Assembly (NCBI RefSeq): GCF_001650915.1
Contig: NZ_LXYO01000004.1
Span: 1-64,000, forward strand
Length of the DNA: 64,000 nucleotides
Direction of reading: 5' to 3'
Source: Marinobacter sp. EhC06
GTDB lineage: Bacteria > Pseudomonadota > Gammaproteobacteria > Pseudomonadales > Oleiphilaceae
The notes below the pieces were generated by a model, which was not told the DNA's origin, searched no databases, and worked only from the letters and a program-made list of their open reading frames with translations. How positions within the stretch are numbered: the first letter of the stretch is position 1; every line of letters starts with the position of its first letter. A program made the translations under genes and the position numbers. Shown here piece after piece: positions 1 through 10,146 of this stretch.

Positions 1-50
1 ACTCAGTCGTGGGCAGTTACACAATTTGGTTTACAGGCTCCCGGGGTACC

Positions 51-85
51 GACCGCTCCGTGCAAACTGTTGCGTCGGAGCGGTC
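51..85 (-). terminator. hairpin after lipoprotein gene
   Basis: GACCGCTCCG (51-60) pairs perfectly with CGGAGCGGTC (76-85). A second short stem, GCAA/TTGC, lies inside the loop. It sits 11 bases past the stop codon of the minus-strand lipoprotein gene. No clear T-run follows, so it may stop transcription weakly or protect the 3' end. Confidence 0.55.
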
Positions 86-96
86 AGTCTACTCAG

Positions 97-393
97 TTAC
101 TGCTGGGTGGCTTCTTCATAGCCTTCTTCGATTGAATCGCCAGCTTCTTCGGCAGCATCGCCCATGGCTTCACCGGCTTCCTCTGCACCTTCCTGCAACT
201 CGCCCATTGCACTTTCATCCTGGCCGGTGGCTTCCTCGACAGTTTCCTCAGTGGAATCTGCCGCGTCCTCCATCATGTCTCCGGCGTTATCTGCAGCCTG
301 CTCGACATCCACCCCTTCGTTGTCTTCCGAGCTGCAGGCAGCAAGGCCGAGTGTCAGAACCATCAAAAGCGCACCCAGTGTGAGCTTGTTCAT
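97..393 (-). CDS. small acidic lipoprotein
   Basis: This 98-residue protein starts with a lipoprotein signal peptide: MNKLTLG, a hydrophobic stretch and the lipobox LAAC with Cys20. Serines follow the cysteine, which usually means outer-membrane sorting. The mature part is very rich in Glu, Asp and Ala, with repeated EEA/GD units, so it is probably helical or disordered in the periplasm. The ATG at 393 was chosen over a longer reading because the signal peptide begins there and an AGAGGG ribosome site precedes it. I do not recognise a named family. Small acidic lipoproteins are common in marine gammaproteobacteria; the function is unknown. Confidence 0.85.
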   Translation of the reverse strand: MNKLTLGALLMVLTLGLAACSSEDNEGVDVEQAADNAGDMMEDAADSTEETVEEATGQDESAMGELQEGAEEAGEAMGDAAEEAGDSIEEGYEEATQQ

Positions 394-484
394 ACCATAT
401 CCCTCTGTTGGTAAGTATTTACAACGGAGCACAGGGTACGGCGAGAGCTCTGATAAACACAATTACCGCCCGATTACCCTTTCG

Positions 485-736
485 TTACCCGGCACTGTCA
501 GAGAGTACTTGGCCATCAATGGTGATCACGTGATCAAACGGGAGCATGATCCCCCGCCCGAGTAGTAGAAAGTCCTGACCGGCCCGACTGAACAGCTCGC
601 GAATAACATCATGAACCAGGCAGATCTGGCCGGCGCTGTCGCGGTAGACAACCTCGGTCAGCCTGCCAGAAGACAGGTACTCCCGAAGTATCCCCTGAAC
701 AGAGTACGAAGCAGTGGCAGAAGAAGGATTAGGCAT
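485..736 (-). CDS. small protein, possibly Rof-like
   Basis: This is an 83-residue cytoplasmic protein preceded by AAGGAAGAA. The middle (about residues 15-75) alternates short beta-like strands: EYLSSGRLTEVVYRD, QICLVHDVIRELFSR, DFLLLGRGIMLPFDHVITIDG. This layout recalls the Sm-like Rho-binding antiterminator (Rof/YaeO) family, which modifies Rho-dependent termination, but the match is a shape impression and not a motif. It is divergent from alkB, and the intervening 183 bases hold both promoters. Treat it as a conserved hypothetical with a possible regulatory role. Confidence 0.65.
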   Translation of the reverse strand: MPNPSSATASYSVQGILREYLSSGRLTEVVYRDSAGQICLVHDVIRELFSRAGQDFLLLGRGIMLPFDHVITIDGQVLSDSAG

Positions 737-860
737 GGCTGATTCTTCCTTGTGATCAAGCTCTTCTTGTCTAAATCAGTCTGGCCCAGAAACCCGCTTT
801 CTGCCAAAGAAATGCCATTTGTCATTTCGAGCCAAGGTTCTTTCAGGCGCTGGACGACCG

Positions 861-889
861 TTGCATTGCAAGATTGTCCGACATAAATT
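861..889 (+). promoter_or_regulatory. candidate sigma70 promoter of alkB
   Basis: TTGCAT (861-866) and TAAATT (884-889) are 17 bases apart, about 30 bases before the alkB start. Both hexamers are only partial matches to the consensus. The rest of the 183-base divergent region shows no operator I can name. Confidence 0.35.
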
Positions 890-919
890 GCAAAGACGCG
901 CACCGAACGGGAGAAAACA

Positions 920-2188
920 ATGAACGCCAAAACCCCAGACAATCTGCAATCGCACCAGATCACATCACCTGTCGAAAAAGACGCTACTGGCACCTGGAAA
1001 GACCCGAAACGCTACATGTGGCTGCTCGGCCCCGCGCTGCCGGGAATCGGGCTTGCAGCGCTGACCGGCTACGCCCTGGCCCCGAAAAAACTCAAGGCCC
1101 TGGCCTGGACCGGACCGGCGCTGGTGCACGGCATTATTCCTGCCCTGGACCGTGCCATCGGGGAGGATCAGAGCAACCCTCCAGAATCCGCAGTGAAGAC
1201 ACTGGAGCAGGACAAGTACTACGACCGGATTGTGAAGGCGTTTATTCCCACCCAGTACGCCATGACCTTCATGGGTGCCTGGCTTGCCAGCCGCAAAAGC
1301 ACACCACTGGACGACAAGATAGGCCTGACACTGACGGTCGGCGCTATTAACGGCGTAGGGATCAACACGGCCCACGAACTCGGCCACAAATCCAACAAGC
1401 TGAACAAGTTGCTGGCGATGGCAGCCCTGGCGCCCACGGGCTACACCCACTTTGTTGTTGAGCATAACTTCGGCCATCACAAACGGGTGGCAACGCCGGA
1501 AGATCCGGCCAGCAGCCGCATGGGGGAGAGTTTCTGGAAGTTCCTGCCGCGCACAGTGGTAGGTGGTATCAAATCGTCCATCAAGATCGAGAAGGCAAGA
1601 CTTGCCCGCAAAGGCAAGGGTTTCTGGACCCTGGACAACGAGCTGCTTCAGGGCTGGGCCATGAGCGCTGGCTTCTTTGGCGCGACGACGCTGGTTTGCG
1701 GCCCGAGAGCGGTTCCGTTCCTCGCGGCGCAAGCGGTATACGGTGCCAGCCTGCTGGAGAGCGTGAACTACATTGAACACTATGGCCTGCTGCGCCAGAA
1801 GGACAAGCACGGCAAGTACGAGCGAACCCAACCGGAACACAGCTGGAACAGCAACCATATTGTGACCAATCTGTTCCTGTATCAGCTCCAGCGGCATTCA
1901 GACCATCACGCGCATCCGCAGCGCAGTTACCAGGCTTTGCGGCATTTCGAGATGGCACCACAGTTACCCGGTGGTTATGCCTCTATGCTGTTGCCGGCCT
2001 ATCTGCCTCAGTGGTGGTACGAAACCATGGATAAGCGGGTGATTGATCATTACGAGGGGGATCTGAGCAAAATCAACTGGGATCCGGATCGGAAAGAGGA
2101 GCTGATGGCCAAGTATGCGGATTATGCTGCGGAGGTAGCGGCTGAGGCGAAGGCTCGCCGCGAATCCGGAAATTCCGAGGCCGCCTGA
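920..2188 (+). CDS. alkB: alkane 1-monooxygenase
   Basis: AlkB is an inner-membrane non-haem diiron enzyme that hydroxylates the terminal carbon of n-alkanes, using electrons from rubredoxin. The 422-residue length is typical. All histidine boxes are present: HELGHK (152-157), EHNFGHH (181-187), NYIEHYGL (283-290) and LQRHSDHH (323-330). Hydrophobic segments near residues 33-52, 57-75, 110-124, 132-150 and 245-275 fit the membrane topology. The start follows GGGAG at a normal distance. No rubredoxin or rubredoxin reductase gene is in the window, so these must be encoded elsewhere. The next genes are fatty-acid oxidation functions, which fits use of the alkanol product. The C-terminal tail is Ala/Glu-rich and charged. 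Confidence 0.97.
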   Translation: MNAKTPDNLQSHQITSPVEKDATGTWKDPKRYMWLLGPALPGIGLAALTGYALAPKKLKALAWTGPALVHGIIPALDRAIGEDQSNPPESAVKTLEQDKYYDRIVKAFIPTQYAMTFMGAWLASRKSTPLDDKIGLTLTVGAINGVGINTAHELGHKSNKLNKLLAMAALAPTGYTHFVVEHNFGHHKRVATPEDPASSRMGESFWKFLPRTVVGGIKSSIKIEKARLARKGKGFWTLDNELLQGWAMSAGFFGATTLVCGPRAVPFLAAQAVYGASLLESVNYIEHYGLLRQKDKHGKYERTQPEHSWNSNHIVTNLFLYQLQRHSDHHAHPQRSYQALRHFEMAPQLPGGYASMLLPAYLPQWWYETMDKRVIDHYEGDLSKINWDPDRKEELMAKYADYAAEVAAEAKARRESGNSEAA

Positions 2189-2240
2189 ATTCGGCTGCCT
2201 GCTATTTTGGGGCCCCAGCCCTCGGGGTCTGGTGCATGCA

Positions 2241-2344
2241 GCCGACCGGGATCTTCCTTCCGGGAGACGCCGTGAACCCATCCATGGGGGCTTGATCGCA
2301 GCATCCCTGCTGCTCACACTCCCGGAAGGAAGATCCCGGTCGGC
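2241..2344. repeat. cloverleaf palindrome copy 1
   Basis: The arms 2241-2266 and 2319-2344 are perfect 26-bp inverted repeats. The 52-base centre holds two mini-hairpins, CCCAT-CC-ATGGG and GCAGCA-TCCC-TGCTGC, with the conserved CTTG between them. It lies between the convergent alkB and enoyl-CoA hydratase genes, where it could also end transcription in both directions. It belongs to a family of six in this window whose centres are conserved and whose arms mostly are not. The rest of 2189-2418 shows nothing recognisable. Confidence 0.9.
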
Positions 2345-2418
2345 AGCCCATAGGTCTGATGAATTCGCCAGCTTCGCTTAGCCCCCTAGAGGCCGTGTTT
2401 CCCGAGGAAATTTAGAAG

Positions 2419-3198
2419 TCACTTACCTTTAAAAACAGCTTCGCGCCGTTCCAGGAAAGACTGGATTCCCTCTTTGACATCTTCACTGGCCATCACCGGC
2501 TGCAGATCCGGGAACAAACGCTGTTTCGCAGCCTCCTGTCCCTCGCTGACAGCGATCTTCGAGGATTTCAGACTGCCTTGCACACCCAGCGGTGCAGCCT
2601 TGGCAATTTTCTCAGCGATTTCCAACGCAACGTTAAACTGCTCGCCGGGTTCCACCAGTTCCTGAATCAACCCCCACTGATACGCCTGATCGGCGGTCCA
2701 CTCATCGCCAGTCAGAAGGTAACGCTGGGCATTGCTCCAGCCGATTTCACGCTGCAGGCGAATGGTGGCGCCGCCACAGGCGAAGATGCCACGTTTTACT
2801 TCCAGTTGCGCGAAACGAGTGCCTTTGGCCGCGACTCGCACGTCGGTGTTGAGCATCATCTCAACGCCGCAGGTGAAGCAGATACCCTGGGCGGCGAAGA
2901 CGACGGGTTTGCTCAGGGCCTGACCAGTGATATGAAACGGATCCAGTTCGCCCTCGCCCGGCTCTATACCTTTGCCATTGGCAAAGACACCGGCCCAGTC
3001 GTCCAGCTGCAGGCCGCTGGTGAACTGGTCGCCTTCAGCGTACATCAGACCGACCCGCAGCTCCGGGTCATTTTCCAACTGGTAATACGCCGCAGCGATC
3101 TGGTGGTACATCTCGCGGTTCATGGCGTTCATTTTTTCAGGGCGGTTTAGCCCGATCAGCAGGATGTGGTTTTTCTTTTCGACGGTTACCAGAGCCAT
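2419..3198 (-). CDS. enoyl-CoA hydratase/isomerase family protein
   Basis: This 259-residue crotonase-fold protein has the family N-terminus (VEKKNHILLIGLNRPEKMNAMN) and the two oxyanion-hole regions, GDQFTSGLQLDD and AQGICFTCGVEMML. The acidic residues that catalyse hydration in classical enoyl-CoA hydratase are not clearly in place: the second region reads VKRGIFACGGATIRLQ. It may therefore be an isomerase or another crotonase-type enzyme. The start ATG at 3198 has AAGGTGAG in front; a GTG nine bases upstream would place that site inside the gene. The acyl-CoA dehydrogenase lies upstream on the same strand, with a cloverleaf palindrome in between. Confidence 0.9.
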   Translation of the reverse strand: MALVTVEKKNHILLIGLNRPEKMNAMNREMYHQIAAAYYQLENDPELRVGLMYAEGDQFTSGLQLDDWAGVFANGKGIEPGEGELDPFHITGQALSKPVVFAAQGICFTCGVEMMLNTDVRVAAKGTRFAQLEVKRGIFACGGATIRLQREIGWSNAQRYLLTGDEWTADQAYQWGLIQELVEPGEQFNVALEIAEKIAKAAPLGVQGSLKSSKIAVSEGQEAAKQRLFPDLQPVMASEDVKEGIQSFLERREAVFKGK

Positions 3199-3259
3199 TG
3201 CTCTCACCTTATGTATCTAATTTCGTGTCCCGGGTTTGCACAAAGGTCTGGGCGCAAGC

Positions 3260-3357
3260 GGCTCGGATCGCTTTCAGGGACCGTCTGTGGCCATGGATGG
3301 CCACAGCCGAGCGCACAGGGATGTGCTTGTAGCGTGTCCCTGAAAGCGATCCCAGCC
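3260..3357. repeat. cloverleaf palindrome copy 2
   Basis: Arms 3260-3280 and 3337-3357 pair over 21 bp with one mismatch, and an outer GCACAA/TTGTGC pair (3238-3243 and 3360-3365) can extend it. Read on the minus strand, the centre contains GCACA-TCCC-TGTGC and TGTGGCCAT-CC-ATGGCCACA joined by CGCTCG, matching the family layout. It separates two genes that both read on the minus strand. Confidence 0.85.
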
Positions 3358-3376
3358 GATTGTGCCTACTCCAAAG

Positions 3377-5179
3377 TCAGAACCACTCAGATTTCATGTT
3401 CAGGCAGGTATCGTCCTGATTGCGCAGCAGAACCAGATCCTGAGCTACGGTTGGCAATTCCCAGTGGAAGAAGTACTGGGCCGCCTGCAGTTTGCCCTGG
3501 TAGAAATTGCGCTCCTCATCGGTGTTCGCAGAACCCAGAGCATGGGCTGCAGCATTCGCCTGGCGAAGCCACATCCAGGCAACGATGATGTGCCCGAAAA
3601 GGTGCAGGTAGCAGGAGGCGTTGGCCAGGGTCTTGTCGGGATCCCCTTCCATCAGGGATTTACCTAAACTCTGAGTGACTTTCACCGCTTGCTGCAGGGT
3701 TTCACTCAGGGACAGCGCCCACTGCTGGCAGCGATCGGTGGTGGCTGCCTGCAGATCCACCTGCATCTCCTGCATGAGCAACTGCAGACCGTGGCTCTGG
3801 TCCTGCCAGATCTTCCGGCCCAGCAGGTCGAGGGCCTGGATACCATTGGTGCCCTCGTGGATCGGGTTCAGGCGGTTGTCGCGCCAGCACTGTTCTGCCG
3901 GGTACTCACGGGTGTAGCCGGCGCCACCATATACCTGAATGGCCAGATCGTTAGCCTTGGGGCCGTATTCAGAGGGCCAGGCCTTGATGACCGGGGTAAG
4001 CAGGTCCAGCAGCTTTCCGGCTTCCTGGCGTTTCTGGTCGTCCGGGTGGGTGTGCTGGTCATCCATCAGTCGGGCGCCATAGAGGCACAGGGCCAGGCCG
4101 CCCTCGCTGTAGGCTTTCTGAGCCAGAAGCATGCGCCGGACATCGGCGTGATCAATGATCGGTACCTGCGGGCTTTCCGGGTCCTTCTCGCTGGCTTTGC
4201 GGCCCTGTAGCCGGTCCCTGGCGTATTCCAGGCTGTGCATGTACCCGCGATAACCGATCACGGCAGCGCCGAAACCCACGCCAACCCGCGCTTCGTTCAT
4301 CATCTGGAACATGTATTTCAGGCCCTGGTGGGGCTCGCCGACCAGGTATCCATGACAGGGGGCGTCGTCACCGAAGCTGAGTGCGGTAGACGTGGTTCCC
4401 CGGTAACCCAGTTTGTGGATCAGTCCAGCCAGACTCACGCCGTTGCGCTCGGTGGGGTTGCCTTCGTCATCCACCAGGTACTTGGGCACGATAAACAGGG
4501 AGATGCCTTTCACGCCTGCCGGCGCACCTTTGATCTTGGCCAGCACCATGTGAACGATGTTATCAGTGATGGGCTGCTCGCCACCGGAGATATAAATCTT
4601 GGCGCCCTTGATCAGGTAGTGCCCTTCGTCGGTGGCGGACGCCGAAGTCCGGATATCCGCGAGGGACGAGCCGGCGTGGGGCTCGGTCAGGGCCATGGTG
4701 CCGCTGAATCGGCCGCTGAGCATATTCGGCAGGAAGGTGGTTTTCTGCTGTTCATTGCCAAAAACCCGGATCAGGTTGGCGGCTGCTGTGGTCAGGAACG
4801 GATAACCGGCGGTGCCCGGGTTGGCCGCGGTGAAGAACCCGTTGCAGGCGGCCATGACCGATTCGGGCAACTGCATGCCACCCAGTTCATAGTCGTAACG
4901 TCCTGCGATAAAGCCTGCCTGCGCATAGGCATCAAAGGCTTCCTTTACCTGCGGCAGCATCTCGACCTGGCCGTTGACGAACTTCGGTTCGTCTTTGTCG
5001 GCAGCGCTGTTATGGGTCGCGAATTTCTCCCGGGCCATCTTGTCGGCGGTTTCAATGACGGCATCGAAGGTGTCGCGGTTGTGTTCGCTGAAGCGCTCGC
5101 GGGTGGTGAGGTTTTCTGTATCGAGGACTTCGTATAGCTGGAACGCCAGGTCGCGGCGGTCGATCAGGGTGTCGGTCAT
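3377..5179 (-). CDS. acyl-CoA dehydrogenase, DmdC/long type
   Basis: This 600-residue FAD enzyme introduces the alpha-beta double bond in acyl-CoA. The domains run in the usual order: helical N-terminus, central beta domain (TMALTEPHAGSSLADI, 161-176; KIYISGGEQ, 194-202), FAD-contacting helices (VYGGAGYTREYPAEQCWRD, 416-434) and the catalytic-base motif HEGTNGIQ (441-448) with Glu442. The last 130 residues are the extra helical domain of the long acyl-CoA dehydrogenases. That group includes 3-methylmercaptopropionyl-CoA dehydrogenase (DmdC) of the DMSP demethylation pathway, and members are often annotated as DmdC on similarity alone. Fatty-acid oxidation is equally likely here, given the enoyl-CoA hydratase-like gene downstream and nearby alkB. 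A GlxA-type regulator is divergent from it. Confidence 0.93.
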   Translation of the reverse strand: MTDTLIDRRDLAFQLYEVLDTENLTTRERFSEHNRDTFDAVIETADKMAREKFATHNSAADKDEPKFVNGQVEMLPQVKEAFDAYAQAGFIAGRYDYELGGMQLPESVMAACNGFFTAANPGTAGYPFLTTAAANLIRVFGNEQQKTTFLPNMLSGRFSGTMALTEPHAGSSLADIRTSASATDEGHYLIKGAKIYISGGEQPITDNIVHMVLAKIKGAPAGVKGISLFIVPKYLVDDEGNPTERNGVSLAGLIHKLGYRGTTSTALSFGDDAPCHGYLVGEPHQGLKYMFQMMNEARVGVGFGAAVIGYRGYMHSLEYARDRLQGRKASEKDPESPQVPIIDHADVRRMLLAQKAYSEGGLALCLYGARLMDDQHTHPDDQKRQEAGKLLDLLTPVIKAWPSEYGPKANDLAIQVYGGAGYTREYPAEQCWRDNRLNPIHEGTNGIQALDLLGRKIWQDQSHGLQLLMQEMQVDLQAATTDRCQQWALSLSETLQQAVKVTQSLGKSLMEGDPDKTLANASCYLHLFGHIIVAWMWLRQANAAAHALGSANTDEERNFYQGKLQAAQYFFHWELPTVAQDLVLLRNQDDTCLNMKSEWF

Positions 5180-5309
5180 GCTTGGTCTCCTGTTTGTTGT
5201 CGACAGCCTCTCACAACTGGTTTTTTCTGGGAACCGGCGTTTATGACATAATTATGGTCGATATTGCCACACGCGGTTCTTTTTCTAGTTGAACCCATGT
5301 TTGGCGACC

Positions 5310-5421
5310 GGCCACCAGCGAGGCATTCCCTCCAGGGACACGCTGTAAATACATCCCTGTACGCTTGACTGCAGCATCCATGCTGCAGACAGTCCCGGGA
5401 GGGAATGCCTCGCTGGTGGCC
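5310..5421. repeat. cloverleaf palindrome copy 3
   Basis: Arms 5310-5338 and 5393-5421 pair at 28 of 29 positions. The 54-base centre has TACA-TCCC-TGTA, then CGCTTG, then CTGCAGCAT-CC-ATGCTGCAG. Unlike the other copies it sits between two divergent genes, in the space where promoters or 5' leaders should lie; it ends 16 bases before the glxA-type start codon and just ahead of its ribosome site. A simple terminator role does not explain this position. Confidence 0.9.
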
Positions 5422-5436
5422 TGCTTTGGAGTTTGC

Positions 5437-6429
5437 ATGCGAACAGTTTCAGTTATTGGTTTCGATGGCGCTTTAGCCAGCGCCATCACTGGCATTATTG
5501 ATCTTTTCCGTCTTGCCGGAGTCACTTGGGCGCGGATTAACGATGAAACGCCGGCACCCCAGTTTACAACCCGACTTCTGACAAAAGATGGAGCCCCCTG
5601 CCGTTGCATTAACGGGCTGACCATTCAGCCAGACGGGGCCTGGAATGATCTGCTGCCGGGCGACGAGAGTGATCTGGTGGTGATACCGACTATTGGCGGC
5701 CCGATTGATGTCGTTCTGGCGGGAAATTCAGAGCTCATTGAGTGGCTCAGCACTTTTCGGTCTTCAGACGCCGGGCAAGTGCGGGTGGCGAGCAATTGCA
5801 CCGGTGCATTCATGCTTGCCGAAGCCGGGCTGCTGGACGGGCGTCAGGCGACGACACATTGGGGCTTCAGCCATCAGTTCCGGCAGCGTTTCCCGGCAGT
5901 AAACCTGCAGCCGGACAAGCTGGTGACGGTGGACGGCGACATTGCCTGTGCCGGGGGCGGGATGGCCTGGTGGGATCTGGGGATTTACCTGGTGGAGCGC
6001 TACGCAGGGGCGCAGGTGGCGCGGGAGCTGGCGAAGGCGTTTGTGATTGATGCGGGGCGGACCAGTCAGGCGCCTTATAGCGCCCTGCAGGCTCGCCGTT
6101 ACCATTCCGACGCGGCCATTCTTAAGCTACAGGACTGGCTGGATGGCCATTACAGTGAACCCATAACCCTCCAGCGCCTGGCCTCATTAGGCGGACTGAC
6201 CGAGCGGTCTATGATTCGCCGATTCAAGGCTGCAACCGGCGACACGCCTACCGGGTACCTGCAGCTTCTGCGGATTGAGGTGGCCCGTCAGCATTTGGAG
6301 AAATCGCGTTTGCCAATTGATGAAATCACGCAATTGGTAGGCTATGAGGACGTGAGTTCGTTCACTCGCCTGTTCCGCAAACATACCGGGCTGTCCCCGG
6401 GCGCCTACCGATCACGATTTGTCAGGTAA
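5437..6429 (+). CDS. GlxA-family AraC-type transcriptional regulator
   Basis: This is a 330-residue regulator with an N-terminal DJ-1/PfpI-like ligand domain (about 1-190) and a C-terminal AraC helix-turn-helix pair (about 225-325; ending in GYEDVSSFTRLFRKHTGLSPGAYR). The DJ-1 nucleophile region is VASNCTGAFMLAEAG, with the cysteine kept. The ATG at 5437 was preferred over longer readings because GGAG lies just ahead and the first strand MRTVSVIGFDGALAS matches the family start. Relatives control use of small nitrogen compounds such as arginine, glycine betaine and carnitine. The target is unknown here; the divergent acyl-CoA dehydrogenase is a candidate. Confidence 0.9.
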   Translation: MRTVSVIGFDGALASAITGIIDLFRLAGVTWARINDETPAPQFTTRLLTKDGAPCRCINGLTIQPDGAWNDLLPGDESDLVVIPTIGGPIDVVLAGNSELIEWLSTFRSSDAGQVRVASNCTGAFMLAEAGLLDGRQATTHWGFSHQFRQRFPAVNLQPDKLVTVDGDIACAGGGMAWWDLGIYLVERYAGAQVARELAKAFVIDAGRTSQAPYSALQARRYHSDAAILKLQDWLDGHYSEPITLQRLASLGGLTERSMIRRFKAATGDTPTGYLQLLRIEVARQHLEKSRLPIDEITQLVGYEDVSSFTRLFRKHTGLSPGAYRSRFVR

Positions 6430-6539
6430 TGTCCGCATACCCATGAATGGCCCGGGTTATGCATCGGTTTTCATTGAAGGCCAACATCCGGCCTGAAACG
6501 TAAAGAATACCGACAGGTGTCACTATGGGGAGGTCCGCC

Positions 6540-6704
6540 ATGAACGCACCGATCAGACAAAGCCAGGCAGACATTCTGAGCAAGCTGTACAATATGAAGC
6601 GAAAGCAGATCGAGCAAGCATTGCAACAAGGAAACAGCCTTCGGTGTCAGGTACTTGAAGCGGAAGCCGAGGCTATTTTCAATGCCTTGAAAGCAGCCCG
6701 TTAA
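6540..6704 (+). CDS. small protein of 54 residues
   Basis: The reading frame begins MNAPIRQSQADILSKLYNMK and ends FNALKAAR. A strong GGGGAGG ribosome site lies seven bases ahead of the ATG; an in-frame ATG at 6525 overlaps that site and is less likely. The sequence looks fully helical with Leu/Ile spacing typical of a short amphipathic or coiled region. I do not recognise a family. It follows the glxA-type gene by 110 bases and converges on the CNNM gene. Confidence 0.7.
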   Translation: MNAPIRQSQADILSKLYNMKRKQIEQALQQGNSLRCQVLEAEAEAIFNALKAAR

Positions 6705-6719
6705 CCATTCCAGCCCCGT

Positions 6720-10146
<3,427 letters not shown>

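Noticed and set aside
658..993. 111-codon minus-strand frame spanning the alkB upstream region
   Set aside because: It overlaps the start of alkB and most of the divergent promoter region and has no ribosome site; the frame at 485-736 is better supported.
965..1897. 310-codon open frame on the minus strand
   Set aside because: It lies fully antisense to alkB, whose histidine boxes are intact. The composition is Arg/Gly/Gln-rich as expected of a shadow frame.
2241..2344. Palindromes as integron attC sites
   Set aside because: The arms are perfect and mostly copy-specific, the centre is conserved, and there are no integron core sites (GTTRRRY), cassettes or integrase. The plan is the reverse of attC.
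4235..5137. 300-codon open frame on the plus strand
   Set aside because: It is antisense to the acyl-CoA dehydrogenase and has shadow composition.
3377..5179. Firm call of DMSP-specific dehydrogenase (dmdC)
   Set aside because: No dmdA, dmdB or dmdD gene is in the window, and the same long acyl-CoA dehydrogenase group serves fatty acids.
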